NCBI RefSeq assembly: GCF_004217315.1
Contig: NZ_SGWR01000003.1
Location: 496,001 to 560,000, forward strand
From: Corticibacter populi
GTDB taxonomy: Bacteria > Pseudomonadota > Gammaproteobacteria > Burkholderiales > Burkholderiaceae_C
DNA length: 64,000 bases
Reading direction: 5' to 3'
Position numbers and translations under genes: made by a program. The notes under the pieces are model-generated. The model did no database searches and had not been told where the DNA came from. It saw nothing but the letters and a program-made list of their open reading frames with translations. Position 1 is the first letter of the stretch. Every line of letters starts with the position of its first letter. This document shows positions 54,076 to 63,619 of this stretch, in pieces.

Positions 54076-55350
54076 GTGCTGCAAATGACTGTGCGAGTAT
54101 CGGGCGGCGGCCTGGAGCGGGGACGCGTGGTGTCGCTCGTCCTGCTGGTGGCGCTGTTGGCGGGGCTGCTGGGTGCCAGCACTCCGGCCCGGGCCCAGCC
54201 CCGCGCGGTCTGGCATGACGAGGACATTGCCGCCCCGATGAACGACGAGAACCTGCTGATTCCGGCGCCGCAGCCGCTGTCACCTGCGCTGCCCGGGGCC
54301 GGCTTTTCCGGCGACGGCGCGGGCAGTCTGTTCGATGCCGACGAAGGCCCGCAGGCTCTTCCCAACCCCCAGGCCGAGCAGGAGTTGCGGCACCGCCTGC
54401 GCATCTTGCAGGCGCAGGCACGGCAGCTCGAAGCGGCTTCCAAGGCGCAGGGCCGGGCCACCGTCCAGCAGGCCGCGCAGGCGGCGCTGGAGCTGGGGCT
54501 GATCCACTTGCATGGCAGCGGCGTGCCGGTTGATGCCGGGGTGGCGCAGCAATGGTTCGAGCAGGCGCTGGCCTTGCAGCCGCAGGGGCGCGCCGTGGGG
54601 GCTATGGCCTGGTGCTATCTGCAGGGCTGCCAATTGCCGCCCGATGCGGATGCCGCCAGGGAGATGATCACCCGTCTGCGTGGCATTCAGCCCGGCCGTG
54701 CCGCCTTTCTTGAATGGGCGTTGGCGTTGCAGCAGTCCCCGCTGATCATGATGCCGGCGCCGCGCCACTCGGGTGGCGGGCAGCGTCTGCAAGTGCCCCA
54801 GCCGGCGCTGCTGCGGGAGGCCGCCCGGGCGGGCGACGTGCATGCGCATGTCGAGCTGGGCATCGACGCCTTCAACCAGGGGCAGGAAACGCAGGCGCGG
54901 GCCCATTTTCGTGCCGCAGCGCACGGATCGCCGGCTGCCCGGGCCAACCTGACCATGCTCGATGCCGTGCGGCAACGCCAGCAGCAAGGGGGGGCTGCCG
55001 CACAGGCGGGCGGGCGCGAGCTCGAAGCCGCCCACCGCGCACACCGCGGCACGCAGGGCCCGGCCAATTACTCCGAGGCGCTGCGCCTGTACCGCCTGGC
55101 GGCGCAGCAGGGCAATGCGGCGGCGCGCAACATGCTGCAGCTGATCCTCTCGCGCCCGGCCGCCGATGGCGGCATCAACGTCGTCTGGATGCGGGAGCTG
55201 GCCTTGATGGACTTCAGTGGCGAGCTGCCGCAGCTGGCGGCGCCGGTCTCGCAGCCGCAATTGCAGCGCGACCCGACGCCGCTGTTCGACTGGCTGCCCG
55301 CCTACTGGCAGGAGCGCGCCACGCTGCGCGGCCTGTTGCCGGGCGATTGA
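54076..55350 (+). CDS. Secreted Sel1/TPR-repeat protein
   Basis: A 424-residue protein with a signal peptide (VVSLVLLVALLAGLLGASTPARAQ, given in parts). It has Sel1-like repeats (ALELGLIHLHGSGVPVDAGVAQQWFEQAL; AHVELGIDAFNQGQETQARAHFRAA; NYSEALRLYRLAAQQGNAAARNMLQL, in parts) and a coiled segment near 120-150. Sel1 proteins are adaptors in envelope complexes. GGAG lies seven bases before the GTG at 54076, which is preferred; an ATG three codons on is the alternative. It is the last gene of the putative fibre operon, 83 bp after the CsgG-like gene. Confidence 0.8.
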   Translation: MLQMTVRVSGGGLERGRVVSLVLLVALLAGLLGASTPARAQPRAVWHDEDIAAPMNDENLLIPAPQPLSPALPGAGFSGDGAGSLFDADEGPQALPNPQAEQELRHRLRILQAQARQLEAASKAQGRATVQQAAQAALELGLIHLHGSGVPVDAGVAQQWFEQALALQPQGRAVGAMAWCYLQGCQLPPDADAAREMITRLRGIQPGRAAFLEWALALQQSPLIMMPAPRHSGGGQRLQVPQPALLREAARAGDVHAHVELGIDAFNQGQETQARAHFRAAAHGSPAARANLTMLDAVRQRQQQGGAAAQAGGRELEAAHRAHRGTQGPANYSEALRLYRLAAQQGNAAARNMLQLILSRPAADGGINVVWMRELALMDFSGELPQLAAPVSQPQLQRDPTPLFDWLPAYWQERATLRGLLPGD

Positions 55351-55370
55351 GTGGATGGCATGGTTGCGTG

Positions 55371-55397
55371 ACCCACGAAAAGATCGTGAACAGGTTC
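55371..55397 (-). repeat. Dispersed intergenic repeat, copy 4
   Basis: On the minus strand this reads GAACCTGTTCACGATCTTT followed by TCGTGGGT, nearly identical to copy 1 at 4657-4683. It lies between the convergent Sel1-repeat and enoyl-CoA hydratase genes and ends right at the latter's stop codon. Confidence 0.7.
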
Positions 55398-56177
55398 TTA
55401 CCGGTTGGCAAAGGCCGCCGGACGCTTGTTGATGAAAGCATCCATGCCTTCCTTCTGGTCCTGCGTGGCAAACAGCGCGTGGAACAGGCGGCGCTCGAAC
55501 ATCACGCCATCGGAGAGGCCGCTCTCGAATGCCCGGTTGACCGATTCCTTGGCGGCCATCGTGGCGATCAGCGAGTGGCTGCTGATCAGCAGGGCCGCGC
55601 CGATGGCTTCCTCCATCAGCTTGTCGAGCGGGACGACACGGCTGACCAGGCTGGCGCGCTCGGCTTCCTGGGCGTCCATCATGCGGCCCGTCAGTGCCAT
55701 GTCCATGGCCTTGGCCTTGCCGACTGCGCGTGGCAGGCGCTGCGTGCCACCGGCGCCGGGGATGACGCCGAGCTTGATCTCGGGCTGGCCGAACTTGGCA
55801 TTGTCGGCGGCGATGATGAAATCGCACATCATCGCCAACTCGCAGCCGCCGCCGAGCGCGTAGCCGCTGACGGCGGCTATGACCGGCTTGCGCACGCTGC
55901 GGATGGTCTCCCAGTTGCGCGTGATGTAGTCGCCCTTGTAGGCATCGACGAAGCTGTACTTCGCCATGGCCGGGATGTCCGCGCCGGCCGCAAAGGCCTT
56001 TTCGCTGCCGGTGACGATGATGCAGCCGATGCGCTCATCGGCATCGAAGGCCTTGAGGGCCTCGCCCAGCTCGTTCATCAGCTGTTCGTTGAGGGCGTTG
56101 AGCTGCTTTGGGCGGTTGAGCGTGACGATGCCGACCTTGTCGGCCTCGGTGCGCACATCGATGGTTTCGTATGCCAT
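55398..56177 (-). CDS. Enoyl-CoA hydratase
   Basis: A 259-residue crotonase-family enzyme that hydrates 2-enoyl-CoA in fatty acid oxidation. The oxyanion-hole segments are [13 protein letters not shown] and [20 protein letters not shown]; the catalytic glutamates lie in GGGCELAMM and [21 protein letters not shown]. Both are typical of FadB1x/PaaF-like hydratases. CAAGGAG precedes the ATG. It stands alone on the minus strand. Confidence 0.95.
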   Translation of the reverse strand: MAYETIDVRTEADKVGIVTLNRPKQLNALNEQLMNELGEALKAFDADERIGCIIVTGSEKAFAAGADIPAMAKYSFVDAYKGDYITRNWETIRSVRKPVIAAVSGYALGGGCELAMMCDFIIAADNAKFGQPEIKLGVIPGAGGTQRLPRAVGKAKAMDMALTGRMMDAQEAERASLVSRVVPLDKLMEEAIGAALLISSHSLIATMAAKESVNRAFESGLSDGVMFERRLFHALFATQDQKEGMDAFINKRPAAFANR

Positions 56178-56339
56178 GGGAATCTCCTTGCCTGTTGTCT
56201 CGTCTGTTCGCCATTGCCCGCAGTGGCCGCAGCCGCTGGTGGCGGCATTGGCGGGGCGGCGCTGCCACTATAAGGCAAAGCGGTGGCCAGACAGCCTGGC
56301 CAAGTGCCTCGCTGCCTCGGGCATGCGCTGCCCGGCCCT

Positions 56340-58235
56340 TCAGCGCGCAGCAGCGGGTTTGCCGAGCCAGTCCTGGAGCCGGCCGGCATCGGCGATGCCC
56401 AGTTCCACCTCACCCTGCGCCGCAGCCGCACTGCCGGGAATGTCGGGGGCGTCAAGGCCATCGAGGGCCACGGTCCGCCACAGCAGGCGGCCATCGCGCG
56501 CCAGCAGTGCATCGAAGCGCTGAGTCCCGGCCGGCAGCAGCGTCTCCAGATCGTCCAGCGCAGTCAGGCGCCATGCCTGGCTGCCGTTATCGGCGGCATC
56601 CTGGCTGCCGCCCGGCAGGCGCACGCCCAGCCACTCGTCATGGACGGCCAAGCCCGCCTGCTCGGCCAGGCTACCGGACTGGATGCGCCGCAGCACCGGG
56701 CTGGCGCCGCTGCGTTCCTGCACCTGGATGCCCAGCCGCAGCGCCCAGCCGGGCGTCTTGTGGCCCAGCGTAATGCCTTGCCGGGCCAGCAATGGGCCCA
56801 GCGGCAGCTCGTCGGTGCCATGCACCCAGGCCGCCAACGGCGCACGCCAGTCCTGGCCGCTGAGGGCCTGCAGCGCCTGCAGCACGTCGTCCTCGCTGAT
56901 CGGTCCGCCCTGGCTGCGCTGCCACAGCGCGCGCATCACGGCATCGAGGTCGGTGCGGCCCTGCTGGCGCAGGCTCAGGTCCAGGCACAGCGCCACCAGT
57001 GCGCCCTTGGTGTAGTAGCTGACCGTGAGGTTGGCGGTGTTCTCGTCCTGCCGGTAGTACTTGACCCAGGCATCGAAGCTGGCCTGGGCCACGCTTTGCA
57101 CCTGGCGGCCGGGTGTTTGCGCCACCTGATGCAGCGTTTTGCCCAGCAGCTTGAGGTAGCCGGCGTCGTCGAGCAGGCCGGCGCGGCGCAGCAGCAGGTC
57201 GTCGTAGTAGCTGGTAAAGCCCTCGAAGAACCATAGCAGTTCGGTGTAATTCTCCTGGTCGTAGTCGTAGCGGGCGAACTGTGTCGGCCGCATGCGCTTG
57301 ACGTTCCAGGTGTGGAAGTATTCGTGGCTGATGAGGCCCAGCAACGTGCCATAGCCATCGGGTTGCGGCGCGTCGCCCTGGCGCGGCAGGTCGGCGCGGC
57401 TGCAGATGAGGGCGGTGCTGTGACGGTGTTCCAGACCGCCATAGCCGCTGCCCACGGCGTTGAGCAGAAAGACGTAGCGGTCGTGCGGTGGCTGGCCGCC
57501 CTGATCGATGTCCGGATGCCAGAAGCGGATGGCGGTCTCGCAGATGCGGCGGGCGTCGGCCAGCAGCCGCTCGCCATCGAAACGCGGGCCCGCGCCGGCC
57601 ACCACGAAGCGGTGCGGCACGCCGCAGGCCTCGAAGCTGCCGCTCCAGAACGCGCCCATTTCGACGGGCGAATCGGCCAGTTCGTCATAGCCACCGGCAC
57701 GGTACTCGCCAAAGCCACGGTCATCGATGGAGACCGGCTGCAGTGCCGTGGCGAGCTGCCAGGCGGTGCCGCCTTCCGCTGCTGCGACATGTTGCGATGG
57801 CGGCGGCACCAGCAACACGTGCTGCGCATCTTCCTGGCCCAGCACGCGCAGGCACAGGCTGGTGGCGTTGAAGAAGCCGCGTGCATCATCGAGCCAGGCG
57901 GTGCGCACCGAGTTGTCGAACGCATACACGCGGTATTCCAGCACCAGCGGGGCATCGGCCGTGCAGTCGGTCTGCCAGCGGTTCTTGGCCAGGGCCGTGA
58001 CGGTGACGGGCCGGCCATCCTGCGTGGCCTGCAGGCTGTGCAGGTTGCGGGAGAACTCACGCACCAAGTAGCTGCCCGGGATCCAGACCGGCAGCGCCAG
58101 TTGCTGGCCAGCGGCAGGGTGCGCCACCGTCAGCTGCACGTGGTAGATGTGCGCGTACGGTTCGGTGGCGCTGATGCGGTAGTGAATGGCTGGCGGTGCG
58201 CTGTGCCGGGCGTTGGCGGTGTGGCGGTCGGGCAT
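56340..58235 (-). CDS. M61 family (glycyl aminopeptidase-like) metallopeptidase with PDZ domain
   Basis: A 631-residue zinc peptidase. The N-terminal beta domain (IHYRISATEPYAHIYHVQLTV, LPVWIPGSYLVREFSRNL) is typical of M61. The gluzincin motif HEYFHTWN lies near residue 300, with the third zinc ligand region WFFEGFTSYYDDLLLRRAGL after it. A PDZ-like segment near the C-terminus (LRRIQSGSLAEQAGLAVHDEWLG) follows. No signal peptide is seen, so it may act in the cytosol. Start chosen at 58235; an ATG 51 bp upstream is possible. Confidence 0.92.
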   Translation of the reverse strand: MPDRHTANARHSAPPAIHYRISATEPYAHIYHVQLTVAHPAAGQQLALPVWIPGSYLVREFSRNLHSLQATQDGRPVTVTALAKNRWQTDCTADAPLVLEYRVYAFDNSVRTAWLDDARGFFNATSLCLRVLGQEDAQHVLLVPPPSQHVAAAEGGTAWQLATALQPVSIDDRGFGEYRAGGYDELADSPVEMGAFWSGSFEACGVPHRFVVAGAGPRFDGERLLADARRICETAIRFWHPDIDQGGQPPHDRYVFLLNAVGSGYGGLEHRHSTALICSRADLPRQGDAPQPDGYGTLLGLISHEYFHTWNVKRMRPTQFARYDYDQENYTELLWFFEGFTSYYDDLLLRRAGLLDDAGYLKLLGKTLHQVAQTPGRQVQSVAQASFDAWVKYYRQDENTANLTVSYYTKGALVALCLDLSLRQQGRTDLDAVMRALWQRSQGGPISEDDVLQALQALSGQDWRAPLAAWVHGTDELPLGPLLARQGITLGHKTPGWALRLGIQVQERSGASPVLRRIQSGSLAEQAGLAVHDEWLGVRLPGGSQDAADNGSQAWRLTALDDLETLLPAGTQRFDALLARDGRLLWRTVALDGLDAPDIPGSAAAAQGEVELGIADAGRLQDWLGKPAAAR

Positions 58236-58364
58236 GGGTCTGGAACGGTGTGGCGGACAGGATGAGGACGGCTGGCTCGCTGGCATTTCTCAAGGCACAA
58301 AGCCAGTGCGCGGCGGAGCAGGCACTGGCTTTGTGGCGTGGTGGGGGGCGGCGCAACCGGGCGG

Positions 58365-59168
58365 TCAGGACGCCTTGTCCAGATTCTGGAGCTTTTGCTC
58401 GATCTGCTGCGCCGGCACGGCGCCCGGCACGCGGGTGCCATCCTCGAAGATGATGGTGGGTGTGCCGGTGATCTTGTACTGGCGCCCGAATGCCAGGTTG
58501 CGCTGCAGGGCGTCCTGGTTCTCGCAGCTGCCCTTTTCCGCGCTGGGTTTGGTGTCGCCCAGCATCCATTGGCTCCAGGCCGCGGCGGTGTCCTTGGCGC
58601 ACCAGATGTCGCGCGACTTCTCGAATGAATCCGGGCTGAGGATCGGGTAGAGGAACACGTGGACGGTGATGTTGTCGAGGTTGAGCATGTCGCGCTCGAA
58701 GCGCTTGCAGTAGCCGCAATTCGGGTCCTCGAACACGGCGATCTGGCGGCTGCCATCACCGCGCACCACGGTGAAGGCGTCCTCGAAAGGCAGCTTCTGG
58801 TAGTCGATGGCCGTGAGCGCGCGGATGCGGTCTTCGGTGATGTTGCGCTTGGCCTGGGTGTCGAACAGTTCGCCCTGGATCAGGAAGTCACCCGTGGCAT
58901 CGGTGTAGAACACATCGGTACCCACGCGCACTTCGTAGAGGCCGGACATCGGCGTCGGGCTGACCTGATCGATGCCCTGCAGCTGCGGAATGCGCTGGCC
59001 CAGCGTGGCGCGCAGCGCCTCGGTGGATGGCTGGGCGTCATCCGCAGCCTGGGCGGCCAGCGGCACCAGCGTGACCATCAGCGCCGCCAGCAGGGCGGTT
59101 GCCGGCGCCGGACGCTTGTGGAGCGGAGAATGGGAGAGGGCGCTGGAGGCGGATACGGGTGCGGACAT
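58365..59168 (-). CDS. dsbC: Thiol:disulfide interchange protein DsbC
   Basis: A 267-residue periplasmic disulfide isomerase. A signal peptide (ALLAALMVTLVPLAAQAAD) ends near residue 42. The N-terminal dimerisation domain (LRATLGQRIPQLQGIDQVSPTPMSGLYEV, in parts) precedes a thioredoxin fold with the active site CGYC at 151-154 in FEDPNCGYCKRFERDM and the cis-Pro loop ITGTPTIIF. AGGAA precedes the ATG at 59168. It lies 99 bp downstream of a UbiH-family gene, an arrangement I recall from related bacteria. Confidence 0.95.
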   Translation of the reverse strand: MSAPVSASSALSHSPLHKRPAPATALLAALMVTLVPLAAQAADDAQPSTEALRATLGQRIPQLQGIDQVSPTPMSGLYEVRVGTDVFYTDATGDFLIQGELFDTQAKRNITEDRIRALTAIDYQKLPFEDAFTVVRGDGSRQIAVFEDPNCGYCKRFERDMLNLDNITVHVFLYPILSPDSFEKSRDIWCAKDTAAAWSQWMLGDTKPSAEKGSCENQDALQRNLAFGRQYKITGTPTIIFEDGTRVPGAVPAQQIEQKLQNLDKAS

Positions 59169-59267
59169 GGGATTCCTGGAAAAGAATGATCGAACAAAAA
59201 TCGTGGGCTGCATGGCTGCTCGGGCGCACCGCTCGAGGCAGGCTCCGGCCAGTGCATCTGCGCTGCC

Positions 59268-60476
59268 TCAGCCTGTGCGCATGGCCTGGCGTGCCAGCCA
59301 CTGTTTGATGGGACCGCTGTTGGCAAAGCCATTCATGCCCCAGTTGCGCAGCGACTGCAGCCAGGGCTGCTCTTGCCAGAACAGCCATTGCAGGCCATCG
59401 GTGGCCGCCACATACGGCCATAGGGCAGACTTGCGCTCGCGCTCATAGTTCCGCAGCAGGTGGCGGTCATTGACCGGGCGCCAGGCCGGGCGGTTCAGCA
59501 ATTCACGGCTGAGCGCCGCTACATCGCCCAGGCCCAGGTTCAGGCCCGAGCCGGCCAGCGGGTGCACGGTGTGCGCCGCATCCCCAACCAGCACCCAACT
59601 GCCAGCCTGCGGCTGGGATGCATCCAGCGGGCCGCTCCAGCGGCTGGCTTGCGACAGCTTGAGCGGCCAGCGCGCCGGTTGGGCCGTGAGGCTCAGGCGT
59701 GTCCGGGGCGTGACGGCGGCATCAGTCGCCGCCGCCGTGGCGTTGCCGCTGGCTGCGGCGCTGGCGATGGTCGCTTCGAGTCGCCCGGCAAAGGCCTCTG
59801 CATCCAGGGTCAGCAGTTCGCGGGCCAGTTCAGGTTCGGTCGACCACACCAGTGCGTATTCGTCGCCATCGGGGCCTCCCAGTGGCAGCAGGGCAACGAT
59901 GTTCGGACCGGTGAACCACTGGCTTGCGGTGCCGCGGTGTGGCTCGCTGGCGCGCACGCGGGCCGCGACAGCGTGCTGCGGGTAGGGCAGGGCCTGGGTG
60001 TCGATGCGCAGGGCGGCGCGGCTGCTGCTGAAGCGGCCTTCGCAGATGGCCGTCAGTGGCGCTGCCACCGCCTCGTCCACCAGTTCCACCGAAGGCTGAA
60101 AGCGCAGCGCCGCAGCGAGCATGTCCTCCAGTGCCGGCACATCGACGATCCAGGCCAGGGATTCGTCATCGCCAGCCTCTGGCGGTGCGTCGAAATCGAT
60201 ATGGCCGCCGGCATCGCCGCTGACGCGCATGTGGCGCACAGGGGTGATGGCCGTGCCCTCGGGCCAGCAGCGCAGTGCCTGCAGCAGCTGGCGCGAGCTC
60301 TGGTTGAGCGCATAGGCGCGTACGTCGCGTACTTCGCGCACGCCGCGTCCGCCGGGAGGCGCCGGTGGGGCATCGACCAGGGCGATGCGCAGCTTGGCGC
60401 GGGCCAGTTGCAGGGCCAGTGCGCGGCCGACAATGCCGGCGCCGCGGATGCACACATCAAAATCAGAGGACGACAT
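59268..60476 (-). CDS. UbiH/UbiF/COQ6-family FAD-dependent hydroxylase
   Basis: A 402-residue flavin monooxygenase acting on the ubiquinone ring. The ADP-binding motif [18 protein letters not shown] is at residues 13-30; the second FAD motif is [25 protein letters not shown], where the family usually has AGQGLN, so a Gln is Ser here. [18 protein letters not shown] fits the substrate side. Which ring position is hydroxylated cannot be told. It diverges from ychF. Confidence 0.92.
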   Translation of the reverse strand: MSSSDFDVCIRGAGIVGRALALQLARAKLRIALVDAPPAPPGGRGVREVRDVRAYALNQSSRQLLQALRCWPEGTAITPVRHMRVSGDAGGHIDFDAPPEAGDDESLAWIVDVPALEDMLAAALRFQPSVELVDEAVAAPLTAICEGRFSSSRAALRIDTQALPYPQHAVAARVRASEPHRGTASQWFTGPNIVALLPLGGPDGDEYALVWSTEPELARELLTLDAEAFAGRLEATIASAAASGNATAAATDAAVTPRTRLSLTAQPARWPLKLSQASRWSGPLDASQPQAGSWVLVGDAAHTVHPLAGSGLNLGLGDVAALSRELLNRPAWRPVNDRHLLRNYERERKSALWPYVAATDGLQWLFWQEQPWLQSLRNWGMNGFANSGPIKQWLARQAMRTG

Positions 60477-60653
60477 GGCGGCCGATTGTAAAGTAAGGCA
60501 TGCCAAGGCCCGGTGCCGGTGGCGGCCGGACAGGGCCGAACACTGCCAGCGCACGCCGGCAGACCAACAGCGCCTAAAATTGGCGGTTTGCGTCGGCGGG
60601 GTGCATTGCCCCGGCATGCACTCCAGCATGGGCGCGCGGGCCATGCGGCCCCT

Positions 60654-60665
60654 CACACACACACA
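60654..60665 (+). repeat. (CA)6 dinucleotide run in the ychF leader
   Basis: Six CA units lie directly upstream of the AGGAA ribosome-binding site of ychF, ending 14 bases before the ATG. Slippage here would change leader length but not the protein or the distance from the ribosome-binding site to the start. Confidence 0.8.
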
Positions 60666-60678
60666 GGAACCCTACACC

Positions 60679-61770
60679 ATGAGTCTGCAATGCGGCATCG
60701 TTGGCCTGCCCAACGTCGGCAAGTCCACCCTGTTCAACGCCCTGACAAAGGCCGGCATCGCCGCCGAGAACTATCCGTTCTGCACCATCGAGCCGAACGT
60801 CGGCGTGGTGGAAGTGCCAGACCCGCGCCTGGCCCAACTGGCGGCCATCATCAACCCCGAGCGCATCGTGCCGGCCATCGTCGAGTTCGTCGACATCGCC
60901 GGCCTGGTCGCCGGTGCCAGCACCGGTGAAGGCCTGGGCAACAAGTTCCTGGCCCACATCCGCGAGACCGACGCCATCGTCAACGTGGTGCGCTGCTTCG
61001 AGGACCCCAACGTCATCCACGTTGCCGGCAAGGTCGACCCGATCTCCGACATCGAGGTCATCCAGACAGAACTTTGCCTGGCCGACCTCGGCACCGTGGA
61101 GAAAGCGCTGCACCGACACACCAAGGTGGCGCGCTCCGGCGACAAGGACGCGCAGAAGCTGGTCGGCCTGCTCGAACGCTGTCAGGCCGCTCTCAACGAG
61201 AACATCCCGGTGCGCGCGCTGGAGTTCAGCAAGGAAGAGCGGCCGCTGGTCAAGAGCTTCTCGCTCATCACCGCCAAGCCGGCGATGTTCGTCGGCAACG
61301 TCAGCGAAGACGGCTTCGACAACAACCCCTACCTGGACCGCCTGCGCGAGTATGCGGCCAAACAGAATGCTCCGGTGGTGGCCATCTGCGCCAAGATCGA
61401 AGCCGAACTGGCCGACATGGATGACGAGGACAAGAAGATGTTCCTCGCCGAAATCGGCCAGGAAGAGCCTGGCCTGGACCGCCTGATCCGCGCCGCCTTC
61501 AAGCTGCTGGGTCTGCAGACCTACTTCACCGCCGGCGTCAAGGAAGTGCGCGCCTGGACCATCCGCATCGGCGACACCGGCCCGCAGGCCGCCGGCGTCA
61601 TCCACGGCGACTTCGAGCGCGGCTACATCCGCGCCCAGACCATCGCGTTCGACGACTTCATCGCCTACAAGGGCGAGCAGGGTGCCAAGGACGCCGGCAA
61701 GATGCGCTCCGAAGGCAAGGAATACGTGGTGCAGGATGGGGATGTGATGAATTTCTTGTTCAACGTCTGA
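60679..61770 (+). CDS. ychF: Redox-regulated ATPase/GTPase YchF (OLA1-type)
   Basis: A 363-residue OBG-family P-loop protein that binds ATP and associates with ribosomes. The G1 motif GLPNVGKST begins at residue 8; [27 protein letters not shown] (in parts) is G3 with the switch, and the C-terminal TGS-like domain is seen in [29 protein letters not shown]. Length and order are normal. The last 11 bases of the gene (TCAACGTCTGA) are duplicated immediately after the stop codon. Confidence 0.97.
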   Translation: MSLQCGIVGLPNVGKSTLFNALTKAGIAAENYPFCTIEPNVGVVEVPDPRLAQLAAIINPERIVPAIVEFVDIAGLVAGASTGEGLGNKFLAHIRETDAIVNVVRCFEDPNVIHVAGKVDPISDIEVIQTELCLADLGTVEKALHRHTKVARSGDKDAQKLVGLLERCQAALNENIPVRALEFSKEERPLVKSFSLITAKPAMFVGNVSEDGFDNNPYLDRLREYAAKQNAPVVAICAKIEAELADMDDEDKKMFLAEIGQEEPGLDRLIRAAFKLLGLQTYFTAGVKEVRAWTIRIGDTGPQAAGVIHGDFERGYIRAQTIAFDDFIAYKGEQGAKDAGKMRSEGKEYVVQDGDVMNFLFNV

Positions 61771-61809
61771 TCAACGTCTGACCGAGACTGATCGACGTCC
61801 GGCGTTCCA

Positions 61810-62361
61810 ATGACCGATTGGCGCTGCAAGTGCCAACCTGCTCTTGTGATGGCAAGCGATTCAATTTCCGAACCCGGTGCCGGTGATCAGGCTGATTCGG
61901 CCCATGAAGAGACCATGCGCGCGCTGTTCGCGCGCTTGGCGCAGTCGGACTTCCGCAGGCGTTTCAGGCTGGGCCCGAAGGAGTGGGACTATCTCTGCGA
62001 GAAGGGGTCGGAGCTGATTCGCCGCCATGCGGCCGATTTCATCGCGGCGCGGCTGGCACCGGCAGAGCCGCCCCATGACGGCAAGCAGACGCCGATGCGC
62101 GGGCACCCGGTCTTCATTGCCCAGCACGCCACCGCGACCTGCTGTCGAGGCTGCCTGGCCAAGTGGCATGGCCTGCCGCGGGGCCGTCCGCTTGATGCGG
62201 CCGAGCAGGCGCGGGTGGTCGAGGTGCTGATGCACTGGCTGGAACAACAGGCCGCGCCATTGGCGCGCCGGCGTTCTGCGGCATCACCGGCCCGCAAGTT
62301 GGCAAAACCGAAGCCTTTGACATCAGGCTCAGATCCGGTGCAGCGGGATCTGTTCGATTGA
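61810..62361 (+). CDS. DUF4186 family protein
   Basis: A 183-residue protein whose core (LFARLAQSDFRRRFRLGPKEWDYL, HAADFIAARLAPAEPPHDGKQTP, MRGHPVFIAQHATATCCRGCLAKWH) fits DUF4186, a small family of unknown function with a CCxxC-like cluster. The true start may be the ATG at 61849, since the first 13 codons are not conserved and no ribosome-binding site is clear. A Lys/Ala tail ends in DLFD. Confidence 0.82.
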   Translation: MTDWRCKCQPALVMASDSISEPGAGDQADSAHEETMRALFARLAQSDFRRRFRLGPKEWDYLCEKGSELIRRHAADFIAARLAPAEPPHDGKQTPMRGHPVFIAQHATATCCRGCLAKWHGLPRGRPLDAAEQARVVEVLMHWLEQQAAPLARRRSAASPARKLAKPKPLTSGSDPVQRDLFD

Positions 62362-62393
62362 GTCCGGGGCGCTGATGGGCGGCGCCCAGGCCG

Positions 62394-63506
62394 TCATGCC
62401 GTCGTGGTCGGGTATTGCTGTCCGTTGTCGAGCACCAGCGTGCGTTCTGGCCAGCGCATGGCGGCCAGATGCATCTGGCTTTGCGCCGGGTTGGTGATGC
62501 CGCGCAGGCGTTCGCTCCAGCGGGCACCTACCGAGAAATCCACACAGAACACGTTGTGGCGCTTGCCGTGCCAGCGGGTGCCGGGCAGGCCAGCGAACAG
62601 CGCTGCCTCGGTGTTGCCGGTCATGCTCATGCCGGTGCCGGGCACCGGTTGCGACGCCGGCAAGACAAAGCGCCGCCAGTAGTGACCGATCACCACGGGC
62701 GTGGCCTCGTCATAGGCGTTCCACCACGCCACCCGCTCGGTGAAGCGCCATTTGCCGCCAGCATAGAACGGTGCGGCGGCAGCCTGCTCGACGCCGGTGG
62801 TGAGTACCTTGAGCGGGTTGCGCATTTGCTTGAGCAGTTCGCGCTCGCCGTGCGCGGGCAGTAGTGGCGGGTGCTCGGCGCCGTCTTCCAGGTCGAAAGG
62901 CCAGCGCTGCTTTTCGGCCTGCATGCGGGCAAGCAGGTCGCCATCGCGCGCCAGCCGGGCCGCATCGGTCTCGAAGGCGTCGTAGTTCTGCAGGGCGCTG
63001 CCGAGCGGAAGTTGGCGGGCGCGGCTGATTTCCGGTTCATGCCAGGCGGCATGCACCACGCGCAGGTCGGGGCGCTCCAGCGCCATGGGCAACTGTTGGC
63101 AGACCTCCACATAGCGCTGCCGTTGCGCGGGCGTGGCCACGGCGAAAGGGGCGTACTTGACTTGGTCGCGCTCGAAGCGCTCGCTGAAGTACCAGCCGGC
63201 GCCGTCCTTGGCATCCTCGCGGATCAGGTTGACCTCGTGGTTGCCCAGCACGGCCAGGCAATGGCCGGCCGCAAGGGCATCGCAGAACCAGTCCATGACG
63301 GCAGGTGTATCGGGGCCGCGGTCGCACAGGTCGCCGACGAACACGAGCCGCCGGCCCTGCGGGTGGTGGCCTTGTCGGTCGTAGCCCAGGTGTGCCAGCA
63401 GCGCCTGCAGGGCGCCCCATTCCCCATGGACGTCGCCGACGATGTCGAGCGGGCCTTCGGGCAGTGGCTGGATCAGGGAAGAGGCGGGGGCGGTGGTCGA
63501 TGGCAT
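62394..63506 (-). CDS. Calcineurin-type metallophosphoesterase
   Basis: A 370-residue Ser/Thr phosphatase-like metallophosphoesterase. Motifs in order: GDVHG, GDLCDRGPDT, GNHE, and later IGHYWRR, which supply the di-metal ligands. The family includes diadenosine-tetraphosphatase-like and PrpA/B-like enzymes; the longer length suggests a specialised substrate that cannot be named. It stands alone on the minus strand. Confidence 0.9.
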   Translation of the reverse strand: MPSTTAPASSLIQPLPEGPLDIVGDVHGEWGALQALLAHLGYDRQGHHPQGRRLVFVGDLCDRGPDTPAVMDWFCDALAAGHCLAVLGNHEVNLIREDAKDGAGWYFSERFERDQVKYAPFAVATPAQRQRYVEVCQQLPMALERPDLRVVHAAWHEPEISRARQLPLGSALQNYDAFETDAARLARDGDLLARMQAEKQRWPFDLEDGAEHPPLLPAHGERELLKQMRNPLKVLTTGVEQAAAAPFYAGGKWRFTERVAWWNAYDEATPVVIGHYWRRFVLPASQPVPGTGMSMTGNTEAALFAGLPGTRWHGKRHNVFCVDFSVGARWSERLRGITNPAQSQMHLAAMRWPERTLVLDNGQQYPTTTA

Positions 63507-63619
63507 GGCAGAGATTATTCAGTGCCCCCGTGTGCAGTGCAACATGAAAGGTGACAGATGGACGGTGGCGAGCGGCACCGGCCGCTGCGGCAGGCTGGTG
63601 TTCGGACCCCGGTGGGTTG

